64,000 nucleotides of DNA from Butyrivibrio sp. MB2005 (GCF_000424285.1 NZ_AUJP01000019.1:41889-105888), one strand, 5' to 3'. Positions 53,990-63,086 are shown, counted from the stretch's first letter. A program made the numbers and translations. The notes: generated by a model from the letters alone, not told the origin.

Positions 53990-55438
53990 ATGGCTAATGA
54001 AAGAATAAAATCCAATTTCATATATAATGCATTGTTCCAGCTTTCAGGTATAGTCGTTCCTTTGATAACGTTGCCGTATCTGACCAGGGTTCTTCACGCT
54101 GACGGAATGGGTAAATATGCTTTTTCTTATTCCGTAGCATATTATTTTTATATTTTTATCAGACTGGGATTGCACAATTATGGCAACAGGACAATTGCTT
54201 ATGTGAAAGATGATCAATATGAATTATCGAAGACATTTTTTGAGATTTATGCCTTCCAGTTTGTGATGGGATGCAGTATGTCTGTGATATATTTGATGTA
54301 CTGCATATTTTTATCTACGAACAAAACACTGTCTTTTATTTTTATGCTGATTGTTTTGGCGGGAGGAATCGACCTTACATGGGCGCTTTACGGCCTTGAA
54401 GAATTCAAGGTTACTTCCATAAGAGATATTTCGGTTAAAGTTCTGACAGCTGCCTGCATATTTGCATTTGTTAAAGATGAAGCTGATGTATGGAAGTATT
54501 CACTTATTTATTGCAGCGGCTTTTTTATCAGCCAGCTTGTATCTATACCTGTTCTGAAAAAACGAATCCACTATGTGAAGCCGGGGTATCAGGACATAAT
54601 CATTCACATAAAACCCAACCTGGTTTTGTTTTTGCCAACTATTGCTGTCAGCGTTTATAAGACCATGGACAAAATAATGCTGGGGCTTATGTCCAGTGAT
54701 CTGGAGCTGGGGTACTATCACAGCTGTGAGAATATCATAAAAATCCCGCTGGCTCTTATAACAGCCCTTGGAACGGTCATGCTGCCAAGGATGTCCAATA
54801 TCCTCTCTCATGGGGATGATAATCCGGAGGCGGAAAGTATTTTTGATAAATCGATTTTGTTTGCGATGTTTATCTCATCTTCCGTTTGTATCGGGATTAT
54901 GACTGTTTCGAAAGAGTTCGTGCCGCTGTTCTTTGGCGAAGGCTTTGAAAAATGCATAACCTTATTTAATATAGTTTTGCCAAGCTGCTTGTTTTTGGCA
55001 TTTGCGAATGTTATCCGGACGCAGTTTCTTCTTCCAAGGAAGAAAGATAAACTTTTCGTCATATCTCTTTTTACCGGTGCTGCAGTGAATCTAATATTGA
55101 ATTTGATTCTCATTCCCGGTTTTGCTTCGGTAGGTGCAGCGATAGGAACACTGGCTGCAGAGATAGTGGTGTGCGTTGTTCAGGCCGTAAGTGTTTATAA
55201 GGAAGCTCACATTGGCAGAAACATAATTAATTCGCTGCCCTTTGTTTTGGCAGGGGTATTGATGTATGCGGTGTTTAGTAATTATTCTCCGGTTATTCTG
55301 GGTAATGACATTCTTTCATTATTGTTTAAAATAGTGATATGCGGCTTGTTTTATCTGGCTGTGCTTGGAGTATTATGGTTTGGTAAAATAAAGATACATT
55401 ATCAGGGAAACAACTCTGTTAAAAAGGAAAAAATATGA
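53990..55438 (+). CDS. Wzx-type polysaccharide flippase
   Basis: A 482-residue membrane protein of the MOP/PST superfamily that moves the lipid-linked repeat unit across the membrane. N-terminal FIYNALFQLSGIVVPLITLPYLTRVLHADGMGKYAFS is the classic Wzx entry. About twelve to fourteen hydrophobic segments follow, including LGYYHSCENIIKIPLALITALGTVMLPRMS. It starts directly at the stop of the ATP-grasp gene (TGAATG) and its stop overlaps the Fic start (ATGA). With the polymerase candidate and transferases upstream, this completes a Wzx/Wzy-type operon. Confidence 0.93.
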   Translation: MANERIKSNFIYNALFQLSGIVVPLITLPYLTRVLHADGMGKYAFSYSVAYYFYIFIRLGLHNYGNRTIAYVKDDQYELSKTFFEIYAFQFVMGCSMSVIYLMYCIFLSTNKTLSFIFMLIVLAGGIDLTWALYGLEEFKVTSIRDISVKVLTAACIFAFVKDEADVWKYSLIYCSGFFISQLVSIPVLKKRIHYVKPGYQDIIIHIKPNLVLFLPTIAVSVYKTMDKIMLGLMSSDLELGYYHSCENIIKIPLALITALGTVMLPRMSNILSHGDDNPEAESIFDKSILFAMFISSSVCIGIMTVSKEFVPLFFGEGFEKCITLFNIVLPSCLFLAFANVIRTQFLLPRKKDKLFVISLFTGAAVNLILNLILIPGFASVGAAIGTLAAEIVVCVVQAVSVYKEAHIGRNIINSLPFVLAGVLMYAVFSNYSPVILGNDILSLLFKIVICGLFYLAVLGVLWFGKIKIHYQGNNSVKKEKI

Positions 55439-56205
55439 CAACTACTTACTCAGATATTCTTTCCAAATGGAAATTAAAAAGCATACAATCAGAAGCAGAC
55501 CTTGATGTACTTTTAGGGGATTTCAGGGTTTTATTTGCATACCACTCCAACAAGATAGAAGGCGCGGGAGTGTCAATTCATCAGACAAGAGAGATATTTG
55601 AGAATGGTAAGGTTGTTGGATATACGGGAGATCTGAGAGCACTTTTTGAAGCTGAGAATCAGAGAGCTTGTTATGTTTTTCTGAAAGATAAGATTCTTGC
55701 AAGAGAGAAGGTATCAGAGAACCTTATTTTAAATGTGCAGGAAATCCTATGCCATGGCTGTTATGATGAAAGCAGATGGCAGAAGGGAGAACGCCCGGGA
55801 ACCTATAAGAAGAATTATTATGGCGCAGGGCTTTCTGTTGGAGTTATGCCGGAGGATGTGCCAGAAGAAGTTCGATTTATTTGTGATGAACTTAATGGGT
55901 ATCAGTTTGATGATGCGGAGAAGGTTCTGAAGGCAGCAGCCTGGTTTCACTGCAGCTTTGAGAGGATACACGCTTTTGCAGATGGAAACGGCAGGGTCGG
56001 CAGGACGCTTCTTAATTACATCCTTATGATAAATGATGTTCCGCCTGTGATACTTTTTGATGAAGATAAGGAAACCTATTATATGGCACTTGAGGTATTT
56101 GATCATACTGACAAGATCGATGGCTTTGTTGCCTTTTTAAAGGAACAGATGGTTAAGACTTGGACAAGAACAAGCCCGAAGGGTGAGGAGTTTATTTGCA
56201 TATAA
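55435..56205 (+). CDS. Fic family protein, self-inhibited type
   Basis: A 256-residue Fic-domain protein. Fic enzymes transfer AMP or other phospho groups from nucleotides onto target proteins. The active-site loop is HAFADGNGRVGR at 179-190, a full HxFx(D/E)GNGRxxR match, including the catalytic histidine. An upstream helix has the inhibitory motif SNKIEG (Ser38 to Gly43), the (S/T)xxxE(G/N) element whose Glu42 blocks ATP in class II Fic proteins. It starts in an ATGA overlap with the flippase, so it is expressed with the polysaccharide operon. Its target is unknown and could be a cell-surface pathway enzyme or a defence factor. Confidence 0.93.
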   Translation: MTTTYSDILSKWKLKSIQSEADLDVLLGDFRVLFAYHSNKIEGAGVSIHQTREIFENGKVVGYTGDLRALFEAENQRACYVFLKDKILAREKVSENLILNVQEILCHGCYDESRWQKGERPGTYKKNYYGAGLSVGVMPEDVPEEVRFICDELNGYQFDDAEKVLKAAAWFHCSFERIHAFADGNGRVGRTLLNYILMINDVPPVILFDEDKETYYMALEVFDHTDKIDGFVAFLKEQMVKTWTRTSPKGEEFICI

Positions 56206-56319
56206 GAGGCAATATGGCAGGAACTATAAGAGTTTGCAATATAAGTGTATAAGCAGGTTCCAAGGGATAGTCTTAAAGAGGTATACAAAGAACTGGTTAG
56301 ATAATAGAGGAGACATGTA

Positions 56320-58449
56320 ATGAAATACATTTTGAAAATAGAGCTTGTTGGCGGGGCGTATTATACCCATGGGGTGATGAGAAAAATAGAAATTGGCGGA
56401 ACGTCCACTCTGGATGACCTTTGTATTGCCATACTTAATTCTGTTGGTTTTGATTACGATCATCTTTATGATTTTGAAATAGATGGCGTTGTTTATGAGA
56501 GAATGAAGTCGGAATTTGGGAGTGGCAAGAAAACTAACGTGAAGCTTTATTCAACAGGAATAAGGAAAGGTTCAGTTTTCAGACTGAACTATGATTATGG
56601 CGATGATTGGACATTCCTTATAACGGTAGAAGATGCTATTGATGAAAAGGGCTTCATTCCTGTGAAAGTCATAGAAAGCTCTGGAGAGGTGGAGCAGTAT
56701 CCGGGTGAAGACTGGGATGATGAATATGCTGATGACAGTTTTTATGATGAGTATTTCGAGATAATAGACAGTGATGAAACGGCAGATTATCCGGCAGGAA
56801 CAAGAGAAGAGGCGACCAAAGAGGAATGGGAGAAGCTTTACAAACTTGCTTTTGAGTTTAAAAAGAAGAAACCCTGGACTTATATGATGAACTCAGATGT
56901 TGTGGAAATCCGTTTTGATGATGAGGTTTTTGGTGAATTCATTATCATGGGTAATGGCGGAATGGAATACGGATTTTCTCTATATCTTGGTGATGAAGGA
57001 TATAGTCAGATGCGAAGAATGGTCTTAACGGACCATTATGGAATAGAAGACTCGCATGTAATACTTGGGCAAAACAGCATAAATATGTGGATTGGAGATA
57101 AAGAGGATTTGTCTCCCGGACATGAAGAACTGATTAAGAAGCTTGGACTTAAGTTTCGGGGAAAGAGATCTTATATCTATTTTGATAAGTATTCCCCCGG
57201 GTTTGCACCATATATACTTGATGGAAAAGAAGTAAGAATATGTACGGAATTTTTGACTCTTTTGCTGGAGACTCTCGATAGATGCAAGGAAAATATAAAT
57301 GAGATCAGAGACAATTTTACTATTTTTTCATATGAGTCAAAGGGTGGAGATTTCGAGTTTGGAATAAAGAAGCTACCTGAGAAGGAAAAACTATTTGTGG
57401 CTCCGCAGATGGTAGTTGATAGCAATACAACCAAGTTGAAGAAAGCAAAAAAGAATAACGATACATGGGAACTGGATATGCAGATTAGCGGAGGAATAGT
57501 TCAGGATGAAGAATTCTCAAAACCGCTTCTTATGCCAACCGCGCTTATTGCTTCCAGAAAAAATGAAATCATAATTGCCCGTATGATGATAGAACCGTCC
57601 ATGATCAAAGAAGAGGAAGCTTGTAATCTTCTGGCAAATGCTATTTTATCACATGGAAAACCGAAGTCGATAGTTGTAAAAGATATCATGATTTCAAACA
57701 TGATAGCAGATGTATGCAAGGTATGCGGAATAGAGATTACATTAGGTGATACGCCAATAGTCTCAGAATTTTATGAATATGCAGACAATCCGGAAACTGA
57801 CAGAGAAATCGAGGAAATGATGAATTTCCTTGGGATGGATATGGATGAAGCGTTGGAAGCTGCTTCCAGATCAGAAGCAGATTTCATGGACTATGCCAAG
57901 AGTAAGATAGCTGAGAACTTTATGAATGGAGATTTTTTCGGCCTTGTTCCGGAGGAAGAAAAACTATCTTCTCAGAAGCAGAAAATACAGAGAGTTTTGG
58001 ATGCATTTGGTGAGGGGCAGTTTGATGAGGATACTCTTGAAGAGTTAGATATAATCATTACCTCTGAATGGGCACAGCGCACCAGAGATGTAGTTTCCAT
58101 GTGTAAAAAGCAGACCCTTGAGTATATGGTCGGGGAGCTGGGGCTTTTGGTGAACAGTGGAGCAAAAAAAGAAGTTCTGGTCGACATAATTACTGACAGG
58201 ATAATACGAAAGCCAAATGAGATGGTAAGCTTCCTTAATGCGGATGAGAAGAAACTACTAAAGACATGCATGAGACTTACAAAAAGCGATGACTGTGAAT
58301 TTCCGGAGGATTGTCCTTTTTCATCAGATACAGTAATATCTCTCGTTGAAAAAGGTATGCTCGATGTGAAGTGGCTGACCAGTAACTTTGGGATTCAGCT
58401 AGTACTATGTCCGTTAAAAGCTATGGAGAAAGTGATTAAAAAGTTTTAG
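56320..58449 (+). CDS. pRiA4b ORF-3-like protein with a long unassigned C-terminal part
   Basis: A 709-residue protein. The first about 140 residues match the plasmid pRiA4b ORF-3 family: ILKIELVGGAYYTHGVMRKIEIGGTSTLDDL, FDYDHLYDFEIDG, and SVFRLNYDYGDDWTFLITVE. The rest is unassigned; about residues 180-320 and 360-480 look like alpha/beta domains (LIASRKNEIIIARMMIEPS region resembles DUF6930-type), and the C-terminal third is helical. Proteins of this type are common in accessory regions near transposon genes, with no known function. GAGGAGA precedes the ATG. It is separated from the Fic gene by 114 bases, within which I see no confident gene. Confidence 0.72.
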   Translation: MKYILKIELVGGAYYTHGVMRKIEIGGTSTLDDLCIAILNSVGFDYDHLYDFEIDGVVYERMKSEFGSGKKTNVKLYSTGIRKGSVFRLNYDYGDDWTFLITVEDAIDEKGFIPVKVIESSGEVEQYPGEDWDDEYADDSFYDEYFEIIDSDETADYPAGTREEATKEEWEKLYKLAFEFKKKKPWTYMMNSDVVEIRFDDEVFGEFIIMGNGGMEYGFSLYLGDEGYSQMRRMVLTDHYGIEDSHVILGQNSINMWIGDKEDLSPGHEELIKKLGLKFRGKRSYIYFDKYSPGFAPYILDGKEVRICTEFLTLLLETLDRCKENINEIRDNFTIFSYESKGGDFEFGIKKLPEKEKLFVAPQMVVDSNTTKLKKAKKNNDTWELDMQISGGIVQDEEFSKPLLMPTALIASRKNEIIIARMMIEPSMIKEEEACNLLANAILSHGKPKSIVVKDIMISNMIADVCKVCGIEITLGDTPIVSEFYEYADNPETDREIEEMMNFLGMDMDEALEAASRSEADFMDYAKSKIAENFMNGDFFGLVPEEEKLSSQKQKIQRVLDAFGEGQFDEDTLEELDIIITSEWAQRTRDVVSMCKKQTLEYMVGELGLLVNSGAKKEVLVDIITDRIIRKPNEMVSFLNADEKKLLKTCMRLTKSDDCEFPEDCPFSSDTVISLVEKGMLDVKWLTSNFGIQLVLCPLKAMEKVIKKF

Positions 58450-58458
58450 GGCAGGGGG

Positions 58459-58623
58459 ATGCTATGCCGGTTACACAGAACGACATATTCAAAGCTTGGA
58501 AGTGCCCTTGTCTATGTCTGCGATGCTAGGAAAATGACGGACACAGTTCGGAAGATATGGGAGAGAACTGACAGGGATCTTTACATAGCATCTATGAAGA
58601 TTCCGGAGGAGTATTATCAGTAA
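58459..58623 (+). CDS. Possible small ORF or gene remnant
   Basis: A 54-residue reading frame (MLCRLHRTTYSKLGSALV then KIWERTDRDLYIASMKIPEE) starts ten bases after the preceding stop, in the same frame. The G-run AGGGGG directly abuts the ATG, which leaves poor ribosome-site spacing. The composition looks protein-like and could be the remnant of a longer gene. I do not recognise it. It could also be chance. Confidence 0.35.
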   Translation: MLCRLHRTTYSKLGSALVYVCDARKMTDTVRKIWERTDRDLYIASMKIPEEYYQ

Positions 58624-58636
58624 CGGAGAATTTTAA

Positions 58637-59302
58637 ATGCGATATAATGCAATTTCTGAGGCGAAATTCATATCCCGCCCAAATAGGTTTATAGCCAAGG
58701 TAATGCTTGACGGTAAGGAAATAACCGTCCATGTGAAAAACACCGGCAGATGCAGAGAGCTTCTGATCCCTGGATGCAGGGTGTTTTTGGAAAAGGCATC
58801 GAACCCTGAGAGGAAAACGCCCTATGATCTTGTGGCTGTAGAAAAGGATGGCCGAATAATCAATATAGATTCTCAGGCACCAAATGCTGTTGTCAGAGAG
58901 TGGCTGCTTAGTAAAAATGAGTATAGCTTCGTAAAGCCTGAATATAAATACGGCGATTCCCGAATTGATTTTTATATGGAAAAGGGAGATAAAAAGTACC
59001 TGATGGAGGTTAAGGGATGTACGCTGTTTGTAGATGGCGTAGGCTATTTTCCTGATGCTCCCACAGAGCGAGGAGCTAAGCACCTTAGGGAGCTGGCGGG
59101 AGCTATCTCTGAGGGTTATCAGGCAGCAGTAGCTTTTGTTATCCAGGGCGAGGGCATAACCGAGGTGAGACCAAATATGACTACGGATCCTGAGTTCGCT
59201 GCAGCTTTTGAGGAAGCAAGGGCAGCAGGTGTTAAGGTGATCTTTTATCTATGTAGAGTCACTGAGGATAACCTGGAGATTATGGAAGAGGTTGAGAGAT
59301 AG
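58637..59302 (+). CDS. sfsA: SfsA family DNA/RNA nuclease-like protein
   Basis: A 221-residue protein of the SfsA family, named for sugar fermentation stimulation in E. coli; members have a nuclease-like fold and possible nucleic-acid binding, but the cellular role is unsettled. Diagnostic parts are FISRPNRFIAKVMLDGKEITVHVKNTGRCRELLIPG, the DSRIDFYMEKGDKKYLMEVKGCTL nuclease-like motif (acidic-E-x-K arrangement), GAKHLRELAGAISEGY and AAVAFVIQGEG. Length is normal. GGAGA lies before the ATG at 58637. It is followed by the structured intergenic region at 59375. Confidence 0.92.
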   Translation: MRYNAISEAKFISRPNRFIAKVMLDGKEITVHVKNTGRCRELLIPGCRVFLEKASNPERKTPYDLVAVEKDGRIINIDSQAPNAVVREWLLSKNEYSFVKPEYKYGDSRIDFYMEKGDKKYLMEVKGCTLFVDGVGYFPDAPTERGAKHLRELAGAISEGYQAAVAFVIQGEGITEVRPNMTTDPEFAAAFEEARAAGVKVIFYLCRVTEDNLEIMEEVER

Positions 59303-59374
59303 TCTTGATCTTGCGGGAGAGACGGTTTGGTAGCTTGGATTTTGCGGAGGATATTTACATCCGATACGTATGAC

Positions 59375-59491
59375 TTTCCGAACGATAACAAGGAAAAATC
59401 GTTCGGAAATCTGCGTTCCGCAGACACGCCTTTCACTTCGTGAAAGCCTGGTCCATTACGGATGCCGAATTTCTGATGAAATTCGGTATCC
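59375..59491. repeat. Four contiguous hairpins
   Basis: From left to right: a 12-bp stem (59375-59386 with 59398-59409, loop 11); a 6-bp stem TCTGCG-TTC-CGCAGA (59410-59424); a 7-bp stem CTTTCAC-TTC-GTGAAAG (59430-59446); and a 13-bp stem with one G-U (59460-59472 with 59479-59491, loop CTGATG). The chain covers 117 bases with almost no unpaired sequence in the first half. It could encode a structured RNA, or be the end of a mobile or palindromic element. Confidence 0.75.
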
Positions 59492-59514
59492 TATACTGAT
59501 TCATAGCTGCATTA

Positions 59515-59870
59515 TACGTGTCAGTTGTGGCAGATTTTGGCACGCATGCGGATTTATGTTGTTAATATGCGTGTCCGTGGGACTTAACTCCGACACGCGC
59601 ATAACTTCATGTGATTCAATATGCGTGTCAGTGAATGGCCAGTGTATATAAGTCGGTGACGCATTTTGAGATTTTTTCTTATTCTGCTTCATAGCAGTTT
59701 TGAGGCCAACACGTAAGGCCAAGAAAACTCATAAGGTGCGTGTCGTTTTCGGAAAATATCGACACGCAGAAGTTCATAAAGCATACATATGCGTGATTTT
59801 GTTGAGAATATGGCAGGATGACTTAGCTACTTCGACACGTAGCATTCATCTGGACTTTCATTTACGTGTC
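59515..59870. repeat. Degenerate array of TRCGTGTC motifs in both orientations
   Basis: About twelve copies of TRCGTGTC or its complement, some with mismatches. Plus-strand copies start at 59515, 59568, 59622, 59737, 59790 and 59863; complementary copies at 59540, 59592, 59656, 59708, 59761 and 59834. Many neighbours on one strand are 52-54 bases apart. Two plus/minus pairs have the motif ends exactly 16 bases apart (59576-59591 and 59745-59760). A TTCAT element recurs between complementary and plus copies. The intervening bases are not conserved. Confidence 0.75.
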
Positions 59871-59949
59871 CAAGACATCCGACTTTGAAGGCCTTTCAGC
59901 AGGATATGATACATTATATTTTATTTTATTTAAGGATAAATCAGTAGTA

Positions 59950-60768
59950 ATGAAAAAAAGATTAGTACAGTTGTTGGTAATAACAACAATGATAATAGCC
60001 ACCGGTTGCGGAAGGCAGGCTAATAACGAAAACGCAGAGCTATGGACGCATATTCAGAGTGAGAATAATGGCGATGAGAGTGCAGAAGCGGAAGTAAAAA
60101 CAGAATCGGATGAGAAAGAAGTCTCTGTTGAAGTTTATGGAGAGGCAGAGCAGGGAGAAAAATCTGAGCTCGAAGAGCGGGGCGGACAATTAGAAGCTGA
60201 AGTGCAGTCAAAGGATTCTGCAGAAATAAATGAAGAAGAGAATGAAGAAGAATCATATGGGGCATCATCGACAGTGGAGGATTCAGTAACAACTAACATA
60301 ACTGAAAATGTTTCGTCATCTGACGAATCCCTCCAGACTTCATCCGGCCTCCTCACATCCACAGCGGACATAAATCTTACTGACGTCGATGGTAACGGAG
60401 CGAGCTACACATTTACATATGATGGCGAGCAATACAGCGCTGAGTACATAACGGATAACTGGAAAATCAGGAATTCCTACAAGATTAATAATGAAAGTGA
60501 TATGATTATTATTTGTCAGGCTCTGATTGATGAAAAACCTGTTCATGGCAGAGATATGGAATCCTACAGAACAGCTGAGGATATGGCCTACGAGTGGGTG
60601 ATTCACAACATGGCCTACGAGCTTTTATCTGATGATGATGCCATGAAAGCACACGCCAAAGATGTGGACTTTGATCCGAAGGATCAGAATAGAAGCTTTG
60701 ATGAGATTTATGAGGACAGGACAGGAAAAGAGTTTAATATAAACGACTTCCTTAATCGCATGAATTAA
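59950..60768 (+). CDS. Lipoprotein with an acidic disordered region
   Basis: A 272-residue predicted lipoprotein. ATG 59950 was selected over 59866 because it opens a signal peptide (KKRLVQLLVITTMIIATGC) with the lipobox ATGC; the ribosome site (AAGGA) is rather far upstream. Residues about 25-130 are low-complexity and dominated by Glu, Ser and Asp. A compact C-terminal domain (about 140-270) contains YTFTYDGEQYSAEYITDNWKI, MIIICQALIDEKPVHG and ESYRTAEDMAYEWVIHNMAYELL, and I do not recognise it. It lies directly after the motif array and before the HAD gene. Confidence 0.75.
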   Translation: MKKRLVQLLVITTMIIATGCGRQANNENAELWTHIQSENNGDESAEAEVKTESDEKEVSVEVYGEAEQGEKSELEERGGQLEAEVQSKDSAEINEEENEEESYGASSTVEDSVTTNITENVSSSDESLQTSSGLLTSTADINLTDVDGNGASYTFTYDGEQYSAEYITDNWKIRNSYKINNESDMIIICQALIDEKPVHGRDMESYRTAEDMAYEWVIHNMAYELLSDDDAMKAHAKDVDFDPKDQNRSFDEIYEDRTGKEFNINDFLNRMN

Positions 60769-60793
60769 CGCAGGAAAATGGACAGATAAGATT

Positions 60794-61468
60794 ATGAAAT
60801 ACAAGAATTTACTATTTGATTTAGACGGTACGCTTACAGATTCATCGGAGGGCATCTTTAAGTGTTTTCACTATGCTTTTGAAAAAATGGGATATCCGCA
60901 GCCGGATCAGAGCCTGTTGCAGACTTTTATTGGACCACCTCTTGGGGGCAGCCTTGTAAGAGGCGGCATACCGGAAAGCGAAAAAGAAAGAGCTATCAAG
61001 GTTTACAGAGAACGCTACAACACTGTTGGAAAGTTCGAAAACAGCCCCTATCCCGGCATGATAGAGCTTTTACAGAAATTAAAAAGCGAAGGCTTCATGC
61101 TCTATGTAGCGACCTCCAAACCTGAAAAGACAGCACTTGAGGTTCTTGATCATTTCGATATGACAAAGTATTTTGATGAGATCGCAGGCTCTACCATGGA
61201 TGGAAGCCGCGAGACCAAAGAGGATGTTATTAAATATCTTCAGAAGAAAATCGAAAGCGCCACAGATGGCTCAGATGCTACAACTATTGAGAAGCACAAC
61301 ACTGTAATGATCGGCGATACCTCCTACGACATCCTTGGCGCAGCGGAGTGCGATATTCCCACAATCTGCGTAGGTTGGGGCTTTGGAGATAAAGAGCAGA
61401 TGATAAAAGACGGCGCTCTTACCATAGTAAACAGCATGGATGAGCTTTATGCATTTTTGAATGCATAA
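60794..61468 (+). CDS. HAD family hydrolase (phosphoglycolate-phosphatase type)
   Basis: A 224-residue haloacid-dehalogenase-type phosphatase. Motif I is LLFDLDGTLTDS (nucleophile Asp9), motif II is VATSKPEKTALEV, and motif III/IV is MIGDTSYDILGAAECDIPTICVGWGFG. The cap is the helical C1 type of the phosphoglycolate phosphatase subgroup. Homologues act on 5'-nucleotides, phosphoglycolate or pyrophosphate; the substrate here is not certain. It follows the lipoprotein gene by 25 bases and is followed by an AT-rich gap with a candidate promoter for the next gene. Confidence 0.9.
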   Translation: MKYKNLLFDLDGTLTDSSEGIFKCFHYAFEKMGYPQPDQSLLQTFIGPPLGGSLVRGGIPESEKERAIKVYRERYNTVGKFENSPYPGMIELLQKLKSEGFMLYVATSKPEKTALEVLDHFDMTKYFDEIAGSTMDGSRETKEDVIKYLQKKIESATDGSDATTIEKHNTVMIGDTSYDILGAAECDIPTICVGWGFGDKEQMIKDGALTIVNSMDELYAFLNA

Positions 61469-61571
61469 TAAACGCCCTGAAACCACCGCAAATACTGAAG
61501 GATTTTCTTCAATGGGGTTTAAATATCAGCAAAATGTGCCGATATATATATGAATAAAATGTGTTTTGCAT

Positions 61572-61580
61572 TGCTATAAA
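61572..61580 (+). promoter_or_regulatory. Extended -10 promoter of the Ser/Glu/Asp-rich protein gene
   Basis: TGCTATAAA at 61572-61580, about 70 bases before the ATG at 61650. No convincing -35 is seen. Confidence 0.4.
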
Positions 61581-61649
61581 TGTAGATGTTTGCTACCATT
61601 TTATGTGTAGAGTGGTTTTTATCACTAATCTATGTCTGAGGGGAATGTC

Positions 61650-63086
61650 ATGAAATACGCAATTACATCTTTTGCACTGATAATAACGCTGGTGTGTGGT
61701 TTTATTTTTGGTGCATATTATATGTATAACAAGTATAATCCCAAGCCCATCGTCCAGACCGTTGAGAGTGAAACGCCTGAGGAAGAGGAGCTTGATAACT
61801 CTGCTTATTATGACAGTGATGGCAACTGGATTTTCAGATATGGAACCGAAGAGAATATAAATGGCGAGACCGGTGCAAATGCTATATCAGCAGGCGGCTC
61901 AGCTGTAGAAAACATAGATTACAGAATAACAGGCACAAACTTCGTCTATGAGGATGATGGTTCATACTCAGGTTTTCATGCGGTTGTAACTGTGGAAAAT
62001 ATCGGATCAGGCAATCTGTACCTTGGTAGCGGATCAGTATTTAATATAGAAGACAGAACTCTTAACGTTGTGGATTCCTACGATTATGTAAGAGCTGTAC
62101 CGGATGTAATCGCACCCGGTGAAAAGGGATTCTTCTATGTGCCTTACGGTCAGATCAAGACTAAAGAGGACAGTGTCACTATCGAAGAGGGTGACCTTTC
62201 CGGTGAAGTTCTCGATGCCATGAGCGGCGATACCATTGAGGGTACTATCGAAAACGGCGAAGATGTAAATGCAGTTGATATCGATGAGCTTGAAAAGGCT
62301 CTTGGAATCAGAGACGTTGATAACGGCGATGCAAACAGTGAAAATGCTGAGTCCGGTGAAAACGGCGGAGCAGATGCAGGAACCTCGATAGATGGCAGTT
62401 CATCTGATTCTTCAAGCGAAGACAGCGGAACTAAGCTGGATGATGCAAGACTTGATACACAGTTTGTGAAGTCGCAGATTTATCTTGCCGCAGCAGATGC
62501 AGCAAGTGATGGCAGCAGTGAGGACGATAAGGCCTCCGAAAGTGCTGACAGTAAATCAGATGCATCCGCTTCATCGGATGAGACGGAAGAAAATGCTGAA
62601 GATACTGAAAATGCCGAAGAGGAAGATGACTCTGCAACAGAAGATGGTGGACTGGGAACTGGCCTTGAAGATGCAAATGCAGAAGAGTCTGAAGCGGCCG
62701 AGCCTGAGAAGCCTGTGTATCCCGGACTTTCCTTATACAAGGTGAATGAGTATTTCATCATGCCGATGCTGGATGTTCAGAAATGTGCCGACGATCCGAA
62801 GATAGACTACGATATTGACAAGATAGTATATGGAAGTAACAATAAGGGCTATTTTACTCTGTCAGCAAATGTTACAAATGCGACAGAGAAAAATATAGAT
62901 TTTATCCCTGTTACAGTTATTGCACTTGATAGAAGAGGTAATGCTATTGCAGCATGCCGTGACTCTATCACAGATTTTTATTCGGGAGCCACAAAGAGCT
63001 TTGGCGTAAGCTATGTTCTTACAAGAGAGCAGCGCTCGAATATCGTACAGTGCATAATTTATGCCAGGGATACTGTAGTTAAATGA
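61650..63086 (+). CDS. Membrane-anchored protein with a Ser/Glu/Asp-rich segment
   Basis: A 478-residue protein. The start at 61650 has GAGGGGA five bases upstream and gives a membrane segment near the N-terminus (ITSFALIITLVCGFIFGAYYM). The extracytoplasmic part has a beta-rich module (about 75-190, ITGTNFVYEDDGSYSGFHAVVTVENIGSGNLYLGSGSVF), which resembles DUF-type Ig or FxLYD-like modules. A long low-complexity stretch rich in Ser, Glu, Asp and Ala (about 225-350) follows, then a second module (about 370-478) with YFTLSANVTNATEKNIDFIPVTVIALD. The paired FxLYD-like domains are an inference. The function is unknown. The VanZ gene starts one base after its stop. Confidence 0.75.
   Translation: MKYAITSFALIITLVCGFIFGAYYMYNKYNPKPIVQTVESETPEEEELDNSAYYDSDGNWIFRYGTEENINGETGANAISAGGSAVENIDYRITGTNFVYEDDGSYSGFHAVVTVENIGSGNLYLGSGSVFNIEDRTLNVVDSYDYVRAVPDVIAPGEKGFFYVPYGQIKTKEDSVTIEEGDLSGEVLDAMSGDTIEGTIENGEDVNAVDIDELEKALGIRDVDNGDANSENAESGENGGADAGTSIDGSSSDSSSEDSGTKLDDARLDTQFVKSQIYLAAADAASDGSSEDDKASESADSKSDASASSDETEENAEDTENAEEEDDSATEDGGLGTGLEDANAEESEAAEPEKPVYPGLSLYKVNEYFIMPMLDVQKCADDPKIDYDIDKIVYGSNNKGYFTLSANVTNATEKNIDFIPVTVIALDRRGNAIAACRDSITDFYSGATKSFGVSYVLTREQRSNIVQCIIYARDTVVK

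Larger units (their letters stand above)
59303..59949. other. Long structured intergenic region
   Basis: No convincing gene lies in these 647 bases; readings over it are forced by the repeat content. It contains four contiguous hairpins (59375-59491) and a motif array (59515-59870). The sequence after the array (59871-59949) is AT-rich and leads into the lipoprotein gene. Confidence 0.75.

Noticed and set aside
56206..56319. Short reading frame between the Fic gene and the pRiA4b-type gene
   Set aside because: Only twelve codons from the ATG before a stop, and no ribosome site; at most a remnant.
59515..59870. CRISPR-like array
   Set aside because: The motifs alternate in orientation and only short ends are conserved. 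There are no uniform repeats with unique spacers and no cas genes in the window.
59700..59888. Possible 62-residue gene over the motif array
   Set aside because: It has no ribosome site and its reading follows the repeated motifs; the composition looks like translated repeat DNA.
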